From the NCBI GenBank assembly GCA_900543365.1, contig UQRG01000050.1:1-9225 (forward strand): 9,225 nucleotides of DNA, read 5' to 3'. Shown piece by piece: positions 1 through 6,371 of this stretch. The first letter of the stretch is position 1, and each line of letters begins with the position of its first letter. The position numbers were made by a program, and so were the translations under genes. The notes under the pieces are model-generated. The model ran no database searches, was not told the origin of the DNA, and saw nothing but the letters and a program-made list of their open reading frames with translations. The stretch comes from an uncultured Eubacterium sp. Its GTDB lineage: Bacteria > Bacillota > Clostridia > Lachnospirales > CAG-274.

Positions 1-54
1 TGAGGGGTATCAGGTTTTAGCCTGTGATGGGAGTAATCTGAGCATTGCTTCAAA
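1..54 (+). mobile_element. Putative right end of an IS200/IS605 (TnpB) element or IStron
   Basis: This stretch cannot be capsid coding sequence: the capsid frame has stops at 1-3, 25-27 and 34-36, while just downstream it reads as typical HK97-type capsid. It contains a small hairpin, CAGG (11-14), loop TTTTAG, CCTG (21-24), followed by GATGGGAG and then TTCAAAC at 49-55. A hairpin with a TTTAG-like loop, a GGGAG tail and a terminal TTCAA-type sequence is what I recall of the right ends of IS200/IS605 elements, where the TnpB guide RNA scaffold ends at the element boundary. IStrons are such elements joined to a self-splicing group I intron and they occur inside genes. The exact boundary is uncertain (about 48-55) and the rest of the element would lie left of the window. 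A rearrangement or assembly join is the main alternative. Confidence 0.42.
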
Positions 55-72
55 CTTATTGACTTTGATGAA

Positions 73-729
73 ATGAACGAAATTTCAAGCGGAGATATTA
101 AATTTGGTAAGAGTACATACAAAGTTAAGACGAAAGGTGTTCTCATCCCGATTTCAAAACAGCTTTTAGCAGATGAAAAAGCAAATCTTCTATCTTACAT
201 TGATAGACATTTTGCTAAGAGAGCTGTGAGAACAGAAAATAAGGCTATTATAACTCTTATGAAAGAAGCTGAGTCTTATACAGAAGGAACAAATTATAAA
301 GCTATATTGAAAGCTTTAAACACTAAACTTGATACTGCTATTGCAGCAGATGCAAAAATTTATACAAATCAGACAGGCTATGACTACTTAGATAGCTTAG
401 AAGACGGAAATGGTAGACCACTTTTACAGCCATTGGTTACAGAACCTACGAAATTGTATTTTAAGGGTCACGAAATAGTAAGACTTAATGATACAGAGTA
501 TACATCTGACCGTGATAAGCTAGAATTTTGGGTTGGTGATTTATATAGTTACTGTAATTTCTATGACAGAAAAACACTTGAAATTGCTATAAGTGAAGAA
601 GCAGGTTTCAAGCAATATTCTGTATTTACAAGAACAGTTGAAAGATTTGATGTAAGCAAGGTTGATGCAAAGGCTGGCATAAGAGTTATTATCCCAACAA
701 TTTCTGCAGAAGCTGATATAAAGAGTTGA
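73..729 (+). CDS. Phage major capsid protein, HK97 fold (3' part of a split gene)
   Basis: This is the C-terminal two thirds of a major head protein, which forms the icosahedral shell. The order of recognisable blocks is FDEMNEI then a KFGKSTYKV strand, ISKQLLAD, a helical spine (NLLSYIDRHFAKRAVRTENK), a PLLQPLV segment and a C-terminal strand ending in VIIPTIS. HK97-type capsids from Firmicutes phages share this layout. The ATG at 73 is the first available start but has no Shine-Dalgarno sequence, and family resemblance begins upstream at about 55 (LIDFDEMNEI in the same frame). It is therefore an internal methionine rather than a true start. Full family members are usually 300-400 residues, so 218 is short. 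Upstream of about position 50 the frame is closed by three stops. The head-tail connector starts 6 nt after the stop. As written, the gene makes no complete capsid unless an upstream exon is spliced to it. Confidence 0.85.
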   Translation: MNEISSGDIKFGKSTYKVKTKGVLIPISKQLLADEKANLLSYIDRHFAKRAVRTENKAIITLMKEAESYTEGTNYKAILKALNTKLDTAIAADAKIYTNQTGYDYLDSLEDGNGRPLLQPLVTEPTKLYFKGHEIVRLNDTEYTSDRDKLEFWVGDLYSYCNFYDRKTLEIAISEEAGFKQYSVFTRTVERFDVSKVDAKAGIRVIIPTISAEADIKS

Positions 730-735
730 TAAGTT

Positions 736-1011
736 ATGTTGAATAAAGTTAAACTTTTTTTGAGAGTGGAACAAGAGTTTACAGAAGATGATGAACTTAT
801 AATTAGCTTTATTGACGAAGCTAAGGAGTATTGTAGAAATGCTGTGGGTTATCTTCCAGAAGAAGATAATCCTATTTTTATGAGATTTGTGTTGCTATAT
901 TGTGCTAATGCTTATGACAACAGGGAACTTGTAGGCAATAGTTATGAAAAGGCTAATTATAATTATGTGTCTTTGCTTAACCAGTTAAAGTATTGTTACG
1001 AACAGGAGTGA
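736..1011 (+). CDS. Head-tail connector protein, gp6-like
   Basis: A 91-residue, mostly helical protein of the phage head-tail connector family (HK97 gp6-like; related to SPP1 gp15), which forms a ring beneath the portal and links the filled capsid to the tail. The N-terminal pattern LNKVKLFLRVEQEFTEDDEL, then a helix with EAKEYCRNAVGY and a second helix in which FVLLYCANAYDNRE matches the usual (V)LLLVAHWYENRE-type block, is characteristic. Length is typical (about 90-110). It lies directly after the capsid gene and before the adaptor, the standard order. The ribosome binding site is weak, and the start is 6 nt past the capsid stop, so translational coupling to the capsid gene is likely. Confidence 0.85.
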   Translation: MLNKVKLFLRVEQEFTEDDELIISFIDEAKEYCRNAVGYLPEEDNPIFMRFVLLYCANAYDNRELVGNSYEKANYNYVSLLNQLKYCYEQE

Positions 1012-1015
1012 TAAT

Positions 1016-1369
1016 ATGAATTGTGGGTTGTTGAAATGCCGAATTGATGTATATGGCAAAACTAAAAACAAAAATGAGTTTAATGAAATTACATACGATT
1101 ATGGCAAGATTGGCAGTGTATGGGCAGAAATAAAACCTACAACAGGTAGAGAAAATACGCTTGATGGTAATTCAATACAAGCAAGTATTACCCACAAAAT
1201 AACAGTTCGTAACGGTGCTATAAAGAAACCTCGTAATGATATGTACTTTGAATACAAGGAACAGCGTTACGAGGTTATGTATTTTATGCCCTATTATAGA
1301 AAAAATGATTTAGTTGAATTTTATTGTAAATTGGTTATTGAAACGGAGGAAGATTATGGAAGAAACTAA
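1016..1369 (+). CDS. Phage head closure / head-tail adaptor protein
   Basis: A 117-residue beta-rich protein of the head-tail joining family (SPP1 gp16-like, Phage_H_T_join). It plugs the connector after DNA packaging and presents the tail-binding surface. The pattern LKCRIDVYGKT, then VWAEIKPTTGRE, THKITVRNG and a late YEVMYFMPYYRKNDLVEFYCKLV strand pair is typical, especially the VWA.I.P..G.E block. A good AGGAG (1004-1008) precedes the ATG by 7 nt. Its 3' end overlaps the next gene by 14 nt. In most related phages this gene is followed by a tail-completion protein (HK97 gp10-like), a tail terminator and the major tail tube protein. Here it runs straight into the tail assembly chaperone, so its normal tail-side partners are missing. 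Confidence 0.83.
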   Translation: MNCGLLKCRIDVYGKTKNKNEFNEITYDYGKIGSVWAEIKPTTGRENTLDGNSIQASITHKITVRNGAIKKPRNDMYFEYKEQRYEVMYFMPYYRKNDLVEFYCKLVIETEEDYGRN

Positions 1370-1790
1370 GAAAACTACAGAAAAAAAGAATGAAAAGGCT
1401 TTAAATACAGTTAAAGTTACATTAAAACAGCTTATTGAGAAAAAGTTAGAAAAGGATAGCAAGAAAACAGCTACAAAGGATATTTATATAAAAAGCCTTG
1501 GTGGAAATATTACATTTAATAGTCCGTCAGATAGTGCTAGAATTGAGTATTCTGAAAAAACAAAATCTGAAAGCTTTTTTGATATGATTGATGGAATGGT
1601 TAAGCTTATCTATGATTGTTGCCCTATGCTACATAGCAAGGAGCTACAGGAAAGTATTGAGGTTGATTATCCTTATGACACAGTAAGGGCGATTTTTGAT
1701 ATTGGTGAAATAACCGATATTGGTATAAAACTAATCAACTTTTTTGATGATGACGAAAACGATGATGCAGAGGAAAAATTAAAAAACTAA
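1356..1790 (+). CDS. Tail assembly chaperone, short (0-frame) form
   Basis: A 144-residue tail assembly chaperone, the equivalent of lambda gpG. It coats the tape measure protein during tail assembly and is absent from the finished virion. The start at 1356 is chosen because GGAGGA (1345-1350) sits at good distance; an in-frame ATG at 1314 lies inside the adaptor gene and has no such site. The N terminus is lysine- and threonine-rich and low in complexity. The central part (LGGNITFNSPSDS, SESFFDMIDGMVKLIYDCCPML, IEVDYPYDTVRAIFD) resembles chaperones of Firmicutes phages, and the C terminus is acidic (FFDDDENDD). Its place just before the tape measure and the frameshift signal at its 3' end identify it better than sequence does. 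It overlaps the adaptor by 14 nt. Confidence 0.8.
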   Translation: MEETKKTTEKKNEKALNTVKVTLKQLIEKKLEKDSKKTATKDIYIKSLGGNITFNSPSDSARIEYSEKTKSESFFDMIDGMVKLIYDCCPMLHSKELQESIEVDYPYDTVRAIFDIGEITDIGIKLINFFDDDENDDAEEKLKN

Positions 1791-1966
1791 TAGAGAAAGA
1801 CAGCGAGTTAAATATGCTGTCTTTCTTTGCGGTTAGAGGCGTTAAGCCAGAATATTTACTTTCACTATCACCTACAGAGAGAGCTTTTTACAGAATAAGT
1901 ATGGAGCTGTGGTATAAAGAAATGAATGGAGTAATGAAAGTATTAGGTGGTGGTAAAATTGGGTAA
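1356..1966 (+). CDS. Tail assembly chaperone, long form by programmed -1 frameshift (gpGT-like)
   Basis: Slipping back one base on A AAA AAC at 1781-1787 lets ribosomes bypass the TAA at 1788-1790 and read on from 1787 to the TAA at 1964-1966. This adds 59 residues, for a total of about 203. The added segment starts LIEKDSELNMLSFFAVRGV and has the features of chaperone T-domains: a conserved LSLSPTERAFYRISMELWY helix before a short glycine-rich end. This frame has no start codon with a ribosome binding site of its own, so frameshifting is the natural way to express it. In lambda the T extension binds the tape measure protein and recruits tail tube subunits. The 3' end overlaps the tape measure reading frame by up to 20 nt. 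Confidence 0.85.
1781..1828 (+). promoter_or_regulatory. Programmed -1 ribosomal frameshift signal: slippery heptamer plus hairpin
   Basis: The slippery heptamer A AAA AAC occupies 1781-1787 with zero-frame codons AAA and AAC, followed at once by the stop TAA. Six bases later begins a stem of 11 consecutive Watson-Crick pairs (1794-1804 with 1816-1826), extendable by a G-U and an A-U pair to 1792/1828, with an 11-nt loop (1805-1815). Spacer length and stem size fit known stimulators of -1 frameshifting. The site sits exactly where phage tail chaperone genes switch frames. Confidence 0.9.
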
Positions 1967-4900
1967 GACGATTAATACAATACTTAATCTTAAAGATAAT
2001 TTTACAGCAAAGCTAAATGCTGCTGGTAAGCAAATACTTGCATTTAAGGAACAACTAAAAAACTGCAATAAGGCTGCAAACAGTATAGACAAAGATTTAT
2101 CGAAACTTGCTAAAACATCTGTTGCTGTAAGTGCAACTGGCATAGCTGCTATGGGTGCTTTTGCAAAATCATCTCTAGATACTTACAAGGACTTTCAACA
2201 AAGTATGTCAAATGTAGCTGGTATCTTAAGTGTTAATCAAACATCAGAAACATATAAGCAATTAGAAAATGCTGCTCGTGAGGCAGGAAAAAGGACGACA
2301 AAAACTGCACAGGAATCGGCAGATGCCCTTTCGTATATGGCGTTGGCTGGGTGGTCTGTTGAGGATAGTATGAATGGTTTAATGCCGATACTTCGTGCAT
2401 CAGAGGCAACAGGTGCAGACCTTGCAACCACATCAGATCTTGTAACAGATAGTATGTCGGCTCTTGGTTTACAAACAAATGAACTTAATCATTATCTTGA
2501 TGTGTGTGCGAGAGCCCAGAACAAGAGTAATACTACTCTTACACAGATGCAAGAGGCTTATATTGGCTGTGGTGGTACATTTAAAACATTTGGTACAGAA
2601 CTTGATGAGTCTGGTGCTTTACTTGGCATTATTGCGAACAGAGGTATCAAAGGCTCTGAGGCAGGCAATAAGTTACAGAGTACTCTTGTTAATCTTACGA
2701 AAAAAAGTGGTGAAAGCTACAAAGCAATGTCTGCTCTCGGCGTATCAGCTTATGATTCAAAAGGAAAGTTTAAGGGTGTTGCGAATACCCTTATTGAGCT
2801 TAATGAAAAAACGAAAAAACTTACTGAAGAACAGAGGAATAATTATCTTACAATGATAGGTGGTAAGGAACAGCTTACGACCTTGAATGCTCTTATGGCA
2901 GGTTTAACAAATACTCTAAGTAATGGTAACACGGAATTTGAGGAGTTGAGATTACAGTTAAGAAATTGTGATGGTTCATTGAATAATATGGCTGACACAA
3001 TGACTAACAATCTAAATGGTGCATTGGCATTAACTCAATCTGCTACAGATGATTTTAAGATTGCAATAGGTCAGAAATTAGAGCCACACATAACTAGATT
3101 GTTGAAATGGTTTGCAAATCAGGTGCCTGAGGCAACAGAAAAAACTGCTGCTTGGCTTGATAACAAAATACCTAGAGCAATTAATTCCTGTAAAACAGCA
3201 TTAGACAAAATCAAGCCGGTTGTAAGTTTTACAACTAAAAACTTTTCAGAACTTGCTATTGCTGGAGGAACAGTTGTTGCAGGCTTAAAAGCTCTTAGTA
3301 TAGCTGTTAAGGTAGCTAGTTTTTATGACAAATTAAAGGATGCTATGAAAGGTTTAACGACAGCACAAAAGTTAGCAACTATTTGTCAAAAAGCTTTTAA
3401 TACTAACTTACTTGCGTGCCCTATCACTTGGGTTGTTGCAGGCATTGCGACTATAGTTTCAGGTGTACTTATTTTTAAAAAGCATATGGAAAAGGCTGAT
3501 ATTGCTAAACACTTTGGTGATATAACATTATCAGCTGAGGAGTGCAGCGACATTGTTAAAAATGTATTTGGCAGTGAATTAATAGAAAAAATAGATGCTG
3601 CAAATAGTGCTACAGAGGATTTTAAGCAAACACTTAAAAATACAAGTGATTCGGCTAAAAAGTTAAATAAATTAACTTTCAAGTTAGAATTTGGCGGGAA
3701 TGTTAGTCAAGAAGACTATATGGCTGCTGTTGACGAATATGTTTCAAATCTACAAGAAGCACTAGATGATGCGAAATATAGCTTGAATCTTGATGTTAAC
3801 TTGCTGTCAAGTAACACAGATTTTTCAAAAGGCTTTTTATCAGACGCAAACGGTTATTATGATCAACTTTTAAAACAAGCTAAAAAATTAGTTGAGGATT
3901 TAAAAGCTGCTGCTGAAGATGCTTATAAACATAACTGGAACTTTGACAGTACTGAGGCTGTTGCGGCTATTATGAAAAATCAGGCTGAAATACAGGAGAA
4001 AATTGCAACAGCTCAGAGTGAGGCAAAGCTTGAAACTTTTAAATTAGATTTTCAAGCCGGTGATTTAAGTAAGGATAGCTTTCAAAACCTTATTGATGCG
4101 ACAAATGAGGAGCTTGCTAATCTTAAAGAAACTTACAATAAAGCGAGAATAAATGAAATTGCACAGGCTAAGCTGATGTATACAGATGGTTCAAAGGAAC
4201 TTGCAAATGCTATACAGAATGCAAATGATAGCTATAATCAGAAACTTGCAGAATTGACTACAAAGGGTTTACAGTTTGAAAATGATGCCATTATGGGTGC
4301 ATTTCCTGAGATTAGTGAGGCTATTAAAAATTCTCTTAACAATATCAATGATATATTTGGGAAAGATTATCTTAATGGCTTAGCTGAAGGGAGTATTAAG
4401 TTTGATGAAAGTACAGCTGCTATTTTTTCAAGAGAATTAGAAGGGGCATTTTTAAATGTTGCACCTGAAACAAGAAAGCATATTGGTGAGTTTTATAAAC
4501 AAATGATGCCTAGTGTTGAAGAATTGAAAGCAAATATGCAAGGAATGGAGAAAATTCCTCAAACATTTGCCAATGTTTTTATGCAAGCAAATGCAATAGG
4601 TGCAGTTGGTAAAAATACAACAGCATTAAAAACTCTAGGTGTTACTACATTATCGACAGTTCTGCCTGCTGATATTGTAAAAATAATGAAGAGTTCATCA
4701 AAGTATAGTGAGTCATTTGTAAAGGGTATTAGGAGTAATGAAAATGATGTAAGAAGTGCATCTGAAAAAATGAGGTCACTTTTTGTTGATACTTTAAGTG
4801 AAAGTATAAATATAAATGTTCCTATTAATGTTGTAGGGAAACCATCAACAAAAATTTATGGACCTCAAAAGATAGATAATAACGCAACGGGTACTACATA

Positions 4901-5129
4901 CTTTGGTGGTGGATTAACAACAATAAATGAGCACGGTTATGAAGTAATTGACTTACCACAGGGTACAAGAATATACCCTCATTCACAAAGTGAAAAAATG
5001 ATGAACAGCACTCCTAATGTTTCAGTTTCGGTGAATGTAAATGGTAGTATTTTTGGACTTGAAAATGCCGCTGAATTACTTGGTGATATGGTGTGTGGTA
5101 AGGTTGTTGACGCAATAAAGGCGGTGTAA
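1947..5129 (+). CDS. Phage tail tape measure protein
   Basis: A 1060-residue tail tape measure protein, which sets tail length and is ejected ahead of the DNA. The N-terminal KTINTILNLKDNFTAKL block and the region at about 80-310 (KRTTKTAQESADALSYMALAGW, SEATGADLATTSDLVTDS) match the phage tail tape measure core domain (TIGR01760/PhageMin_Tail). Two hydrophobic stretches at about 433-460 and 488-508 could insert in the host membrane. Residues about 600-780 are charged, helical and probably coiled coil. The C terminus carries the usual YFGGG, NEHGYEVIDLP and GTRIYPH motif (about 985-1010). GTG at 1947 is the first start; TTG at 1959 is better placed behind AGGTGG (1945-1950) and gives the more typical N terminus, so the true protein may be 1056 residues. 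The end looks intact, but no distal tail gene follows. Confidence 0.93.
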   Translation: MVVKLGKTINTILNLKDNFTAKLNAAGKQILAFKEQLKNCNKAANSIDKDLSKLAKTSVAVSATGIAAMGAFAKSSLDTYKDFQQSMSNVAGILSVNQTSETYKQLENAAREAGKRTTKTAQESADALSYMALAGWSVEDSMNGLMPILRASEATGADLATTSDLVTDSMSALGLQTNELNHYLDVCARAQNKSNTTLTQMQEAYIGCGGTFKTFGTELDESGALLGIIANRGIKGSEAGNKLQSTLVNLTKKSGESYKAMSALGVSAYDSKGKFKGVANTLIELNEKTKKLTEEQRNNYLTMIGGKEQLTTLNALMAGLTNTLSNGNTEFEELRLQLRNCDGSLNNMADTMTNNLNGALALTQSATDDFKIAIGQKLEPHITRLLKWFANQVPEATEKTAAWLDNKIPRAINSCKTALDKIKPVVSFTTKNFSELAIAGGTVVAGLKALSIAVKVASFYDKLKDAMKGLTTAQKLATICQKAFNTNLLACPITWVVAGIATIVSGVLIFKKHMEKADIAKHFGDITLSAEECSDIVKNVFGSELIEKIDAANSATEDFKQTLKNTSDSAKKLNKLTFKLEFGGNVSQEDYMAAVDEYVSNLQEALDDAKYSLNLDVNLLSSNTDFSKGFLSDANGYYDQLLKQAKKLVEDLKAAAEDAYKHNWNFDSTEAVAAIMKNQAEIQEKIATAQSEAKLETFKLDFQAGDLSKDSFQNLIDATNEELANLKETYNKARINEIAQAKLMYTDGSKELANAIQNANDSYNQKLAELTTKGLQFENDAIMGAFPEISEAIKNSLNNINDIFGKDYLNGLAEGSIKFDESTAAIFSRELEGAFLNVAPETRKHIGEFYKQMMPSVEELKANMQGMEKIPQTFANVFMQANAIGAVGKNTTALKTLGVTTLSTVLPADIVKIMKSSSKYSESFVKGIRSNENDVRSASEKMRSLFVDTLSESININVPINVVGKPSTKIYGPQKIDNNATGTTYFGGGLTTINEHGYEVIDLPQGTRIYPHSQSEKMMNSTPNVSVSVNVNGSIFGLENAAELLGDMVCGKVVDAIKAV

Positions 5130-5143
5130 TATTTCTTTGAGAA

Positions 5144-5188
5144 TATAGCAAATATGCTATTGACATATTATAGCAAATATGCTATAAT
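5144..5188 (+). promoter_or_regulatory. Consensus promoter with two tandem dyad operators
   Basis: The -35 box TTGACA (5160-5165) and -10 box TATAAT (5183-5188) are both perfect and 17 bp apart. The same 17-bp dyad, TATAGCAAATATGCTAT, occurs at 5144-5160 and 5169-5185, with ATAGCA and TGCTAT arms around AATA and starts 25 bp apart. The first copy ends on the first base of the -35 box. The second fills the spacer and overlaps the first half of the -10 box. A repressor bound here would block RNA polymerase, and the XRE protein at 5880-6095 is the obvious candidate, which is inference. Confidence 0.85.
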
Positions 5189-5214
5189 ATAATTACAGTA
5201 AAGGAGATGATTAA

Positions 5215-5475
5215 ATGCCAACAATATGTATGTTTAGAGGTATTAAAATTTTTATTAATTGGAGAGAACATCAACCGCCACATTTCCACGCAACATACGG
5301 TGGAAAAGAAGTTATAGTGTCAATTAAGGATTTGGAAGTTATGGAAGGTGATATACCGAATAAACAATTAAAAATGCTTTTAGGTTGGGCTGCTTTTCAT
5401 CAAGAAGAATTAATTGAAAACTGGGAACTTGCAGAACAAATGCAGGAATTGTTTGCTATAGAGCCGTTAAGATAA
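5215..5475 (+). CDS. DUF4160 family protein, toxin-antitoxin-like operon gene 1
   Basis: An 86-residue protein with the clear DUF4160 signature: EHQPPHFHATYGG at residues 18-30, with the conserved PPHFHA histidines H23 and H25, a short beta hairpin (VIVSIKDLEVMEGDIP), and a C-terminal helix with W58, H62 and W70 (GWAAFHQEELIENW). Its biochemical activity is unknown to me. DUF4160 genes often sit beside DUF2442 genes, and the pair has been treated as toxin-antitoxin-like; which partner would be harmful is not settled by sequence. AAGGAG (5201-5206) precedes the ATG at good spacing. It is the first gene after a strong operator-covered promoter. A perfect inverted repeat covers its last codons and stop. 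Confidence 0.85.
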   Translation: MPTICMFRGIKIFINWREHQPPHFHATYGGKEVIVSIKDLEVMEGDIPNKQLKMLLGWAAFHQEELIENWELAEQMQELFAIEPLR

Positions 5476-5486
5476 TACGGCTCTAT
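5458..5486 (+). other. Perfect 10-bp stem-loop between the DUF4160 and DUF2442 genes
   Basis: ATAGAGCCGT (5458-5467) and ACGGCTCTAT (5477-5486) are exact inverted repeats around a 9-nt loop that holds the DUF4160 stop codon (5473-5475). No T-run follows, so it is not a standard terminator. It could shield the upstream message from 3' decay or be a processing or attenuation site that sets the ratio of the two proteins. Confidence 0.7.
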
Positions 5487-5518
5487 GACATTACTAATCT
5501 ATAAAGGAGTGTTAAATA

Positions 5519-5878
5519 ATGGGGAAGAGTGTTGAATACTATTTATCAAAAGGTTTTGATAAAAAAATGGCAGAATATTTTTCAAATGGCAGAAGAACTA
5601 TAATATCTGTTATTGCTAATGATGATTATACTCTTACTTTGAGTTTTGATAACGGAGAAAAAAGGCTTTATAATGTTGCTCCACTTATAGAGCAGGGGAC
5701 AGTTTTTGAAATACTTTCAGATTTAAATAACTTTCATAGGGTCTATATAGATGATGAGCATTGTGTGGCTTGGGATATTGACCCCAATATTGATAGTAAT
5801 GTAGTCTGGAACAACAAAATTGATTTAAGTTCTGATAGTTGTTATGTAGATAGTGTTCCGGTACAGGAGGTAAGTTGA
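5519..5878 (+). CDS. DUF2442 family protein, toxin-antitoxin-like operon gene 2
   Basis: A 119-residue protein. Residues about 28-95 form the DUF2442 domain: ISVIANDDYTLTLSFDNGEKRLYNV is its usual two-strand opening, followed by LIEQGTVFEILSD, FHRVYIDD and the hallmark VAWDIDPNID near residue 85. The N-terminal 27 residues (YYLSKGFDKKMAEYF) form an extra helix seen in some family members, and the C-terminal 20 are polar and probably disordered. No catalytic residues are evident. The family is associated with DUF4160 and with small HTH proteins in toxin-antitoxin-like loci, as here. AAAGGAG (5503-5509) precedes the ATG at 9 nt. The stop is 1 nt before the XRE gene, so those two are probably translationally coupled. 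Confidence 0.83.
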   Translation: MGKSVEYYLSKGFDKKMAEYFSNGRRTIISVIANDDYTLTLSFDNGEKRLYNVAPLIEQGTVFEILSDLNNFHRVYIDDEHCVAWDIDPNIDSNVVWNNKIDLSSDSCYVDSVPVQEVS

Positions 5879-5879
5879 A

Positions 5880-6095
5880 ATGACAGAAAACTGTGCTGCT
5901 ATTATTGATACATTAATAGAACAAAGAAAATATAAGGGTATGACCCAAACTGACCTTGCAAAAGCATCTGATTTAACACAATCAGTTATAGCAAGACTTG
6001 AAAGCAAGAAAGCAATGCCACAGCTTGACACTTTGCTTAAAGTTGTTAATGCACTTGATTGTACTTTGCAAATAGTTTCATCTACAGAAAAATAG
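5880..6095 (+). CDS. Small XRE/Cro-type repressor, probable autoregulator of the cassette
   Basis: A 71-residue helix-turn-helix protein consisting almost entirely of an HTH_3 domain. MTQTDLAKASDLTQSVIARLES (residues 21-42) gives helices 2 and 3, with recognition-helix residues around Q34, S35, R39 and E41, followed by KKAMPQLDTLLKVVNAL and a short strand CTLQIV. The domain and its C-terminal strand resemble HigA/HipB-type antitoxins. AGGAGG (5865-5870) gives strong translation. As last gene of the operon it is well placed to bind the paired dyads at 5144-5185 and repress its own promoter, and it may also bind or neutralise one of the upstream proteins. DNA binding is well supported by the fold; the antitoxin role is inference. 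Confidence 0.85.
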   Translation: MTENCAAIIDTLIEQRKYKGMTQTDLAKASDLTQSVIARLESKKAMPQLDTLLKVVNALDCTLQIVSSTEK

Positions 6096-6099
6096 TTTT

Positions 6100-6129
6100 A
6101 AGCACTTACAGAATGTGAGTGCTTTTTTT
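6100..6129 (+). terminator. Rho-independent terminator of the DUF4160-DUF2442-XRE operon
   Basis: A 10-bp stem, AAGCACTTAC (6100-6109) with GTGAGTGCTT (6115-6124) including one G-T wobble, closes a 5-nt loop. The second arm runs directly into a T-tract up to 6129. It starts 5 nt after the XRE stop codon. Confidence 0.88.
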
Positions 6130-6371
6130 AAATGCAAAAAAAGATATGTTTAATGCAGAATATCTCATAGTTAATGTATTTAATGGACTTTTGAGAGTTT
6201 AATAACCAAAAATTTACAACGAAATTACAACAAATGAAAGAGTCTTATATGACGACTTATACTAAAAAATATTGAGATATATGGGAAAGGGACACTTAAA
6301 CAGAGTGTCTTTTTCTATTTTATAAAGCAATATAGATAATATCTTAAAAATATTCAAATACTTATAGCAAA
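6130..6371. other. Intergenic spacer between the two cassettes, no gene seen
   Basis: I see no convincing coding frame here; the longest readings are under 20 codons between stops. It holds two TTACAAC copies at 6214-6220 and 6225-6231 (11-bp period) and a terminator-like hairpin at 6286-6314. It probably marks the join between two separately acquired cassettes, but no clear transposon end or attachment core is visible. Confidence 0.5.
6286..6314 (+). terminator. Probable second rho-independent terminator
   Basis: GACACT (6291-6296) and AGTGTC (6304-6309) pair perfectly around a 7-nt loop. The stem extends outward through two G-T and three A-T pairs (from 6286), and five Ts follow (6310-6314). 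No gene lies directly upstream in this window, so it may be the leftover end of a lost transcription unit or a backup insulating the restriction operon from read-through. Confidence 0.7.

Noticed and set aside
1314..1355. Longer chaperone reading starting at ATG 1314
   Set aside because: It would lie inside the adaptor gene without a ribosome binding site, whereas ATG 1356 has GGAGGA at ideal spacing.
2233..2478. Open minus-strand and alternate-frame stretches inside the tape measure gene, including 2464-2856 on the + strand
   Set aside because: They are shadows of a strongly supported coding sequence, without ribosome binding sites or family features.
5458..5486. Stem-loop after the DUF4160 gene as a transcription terminator
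   Set aside because: No T-run follows the second arm, and the next gene has no promoter of its own that I can see.
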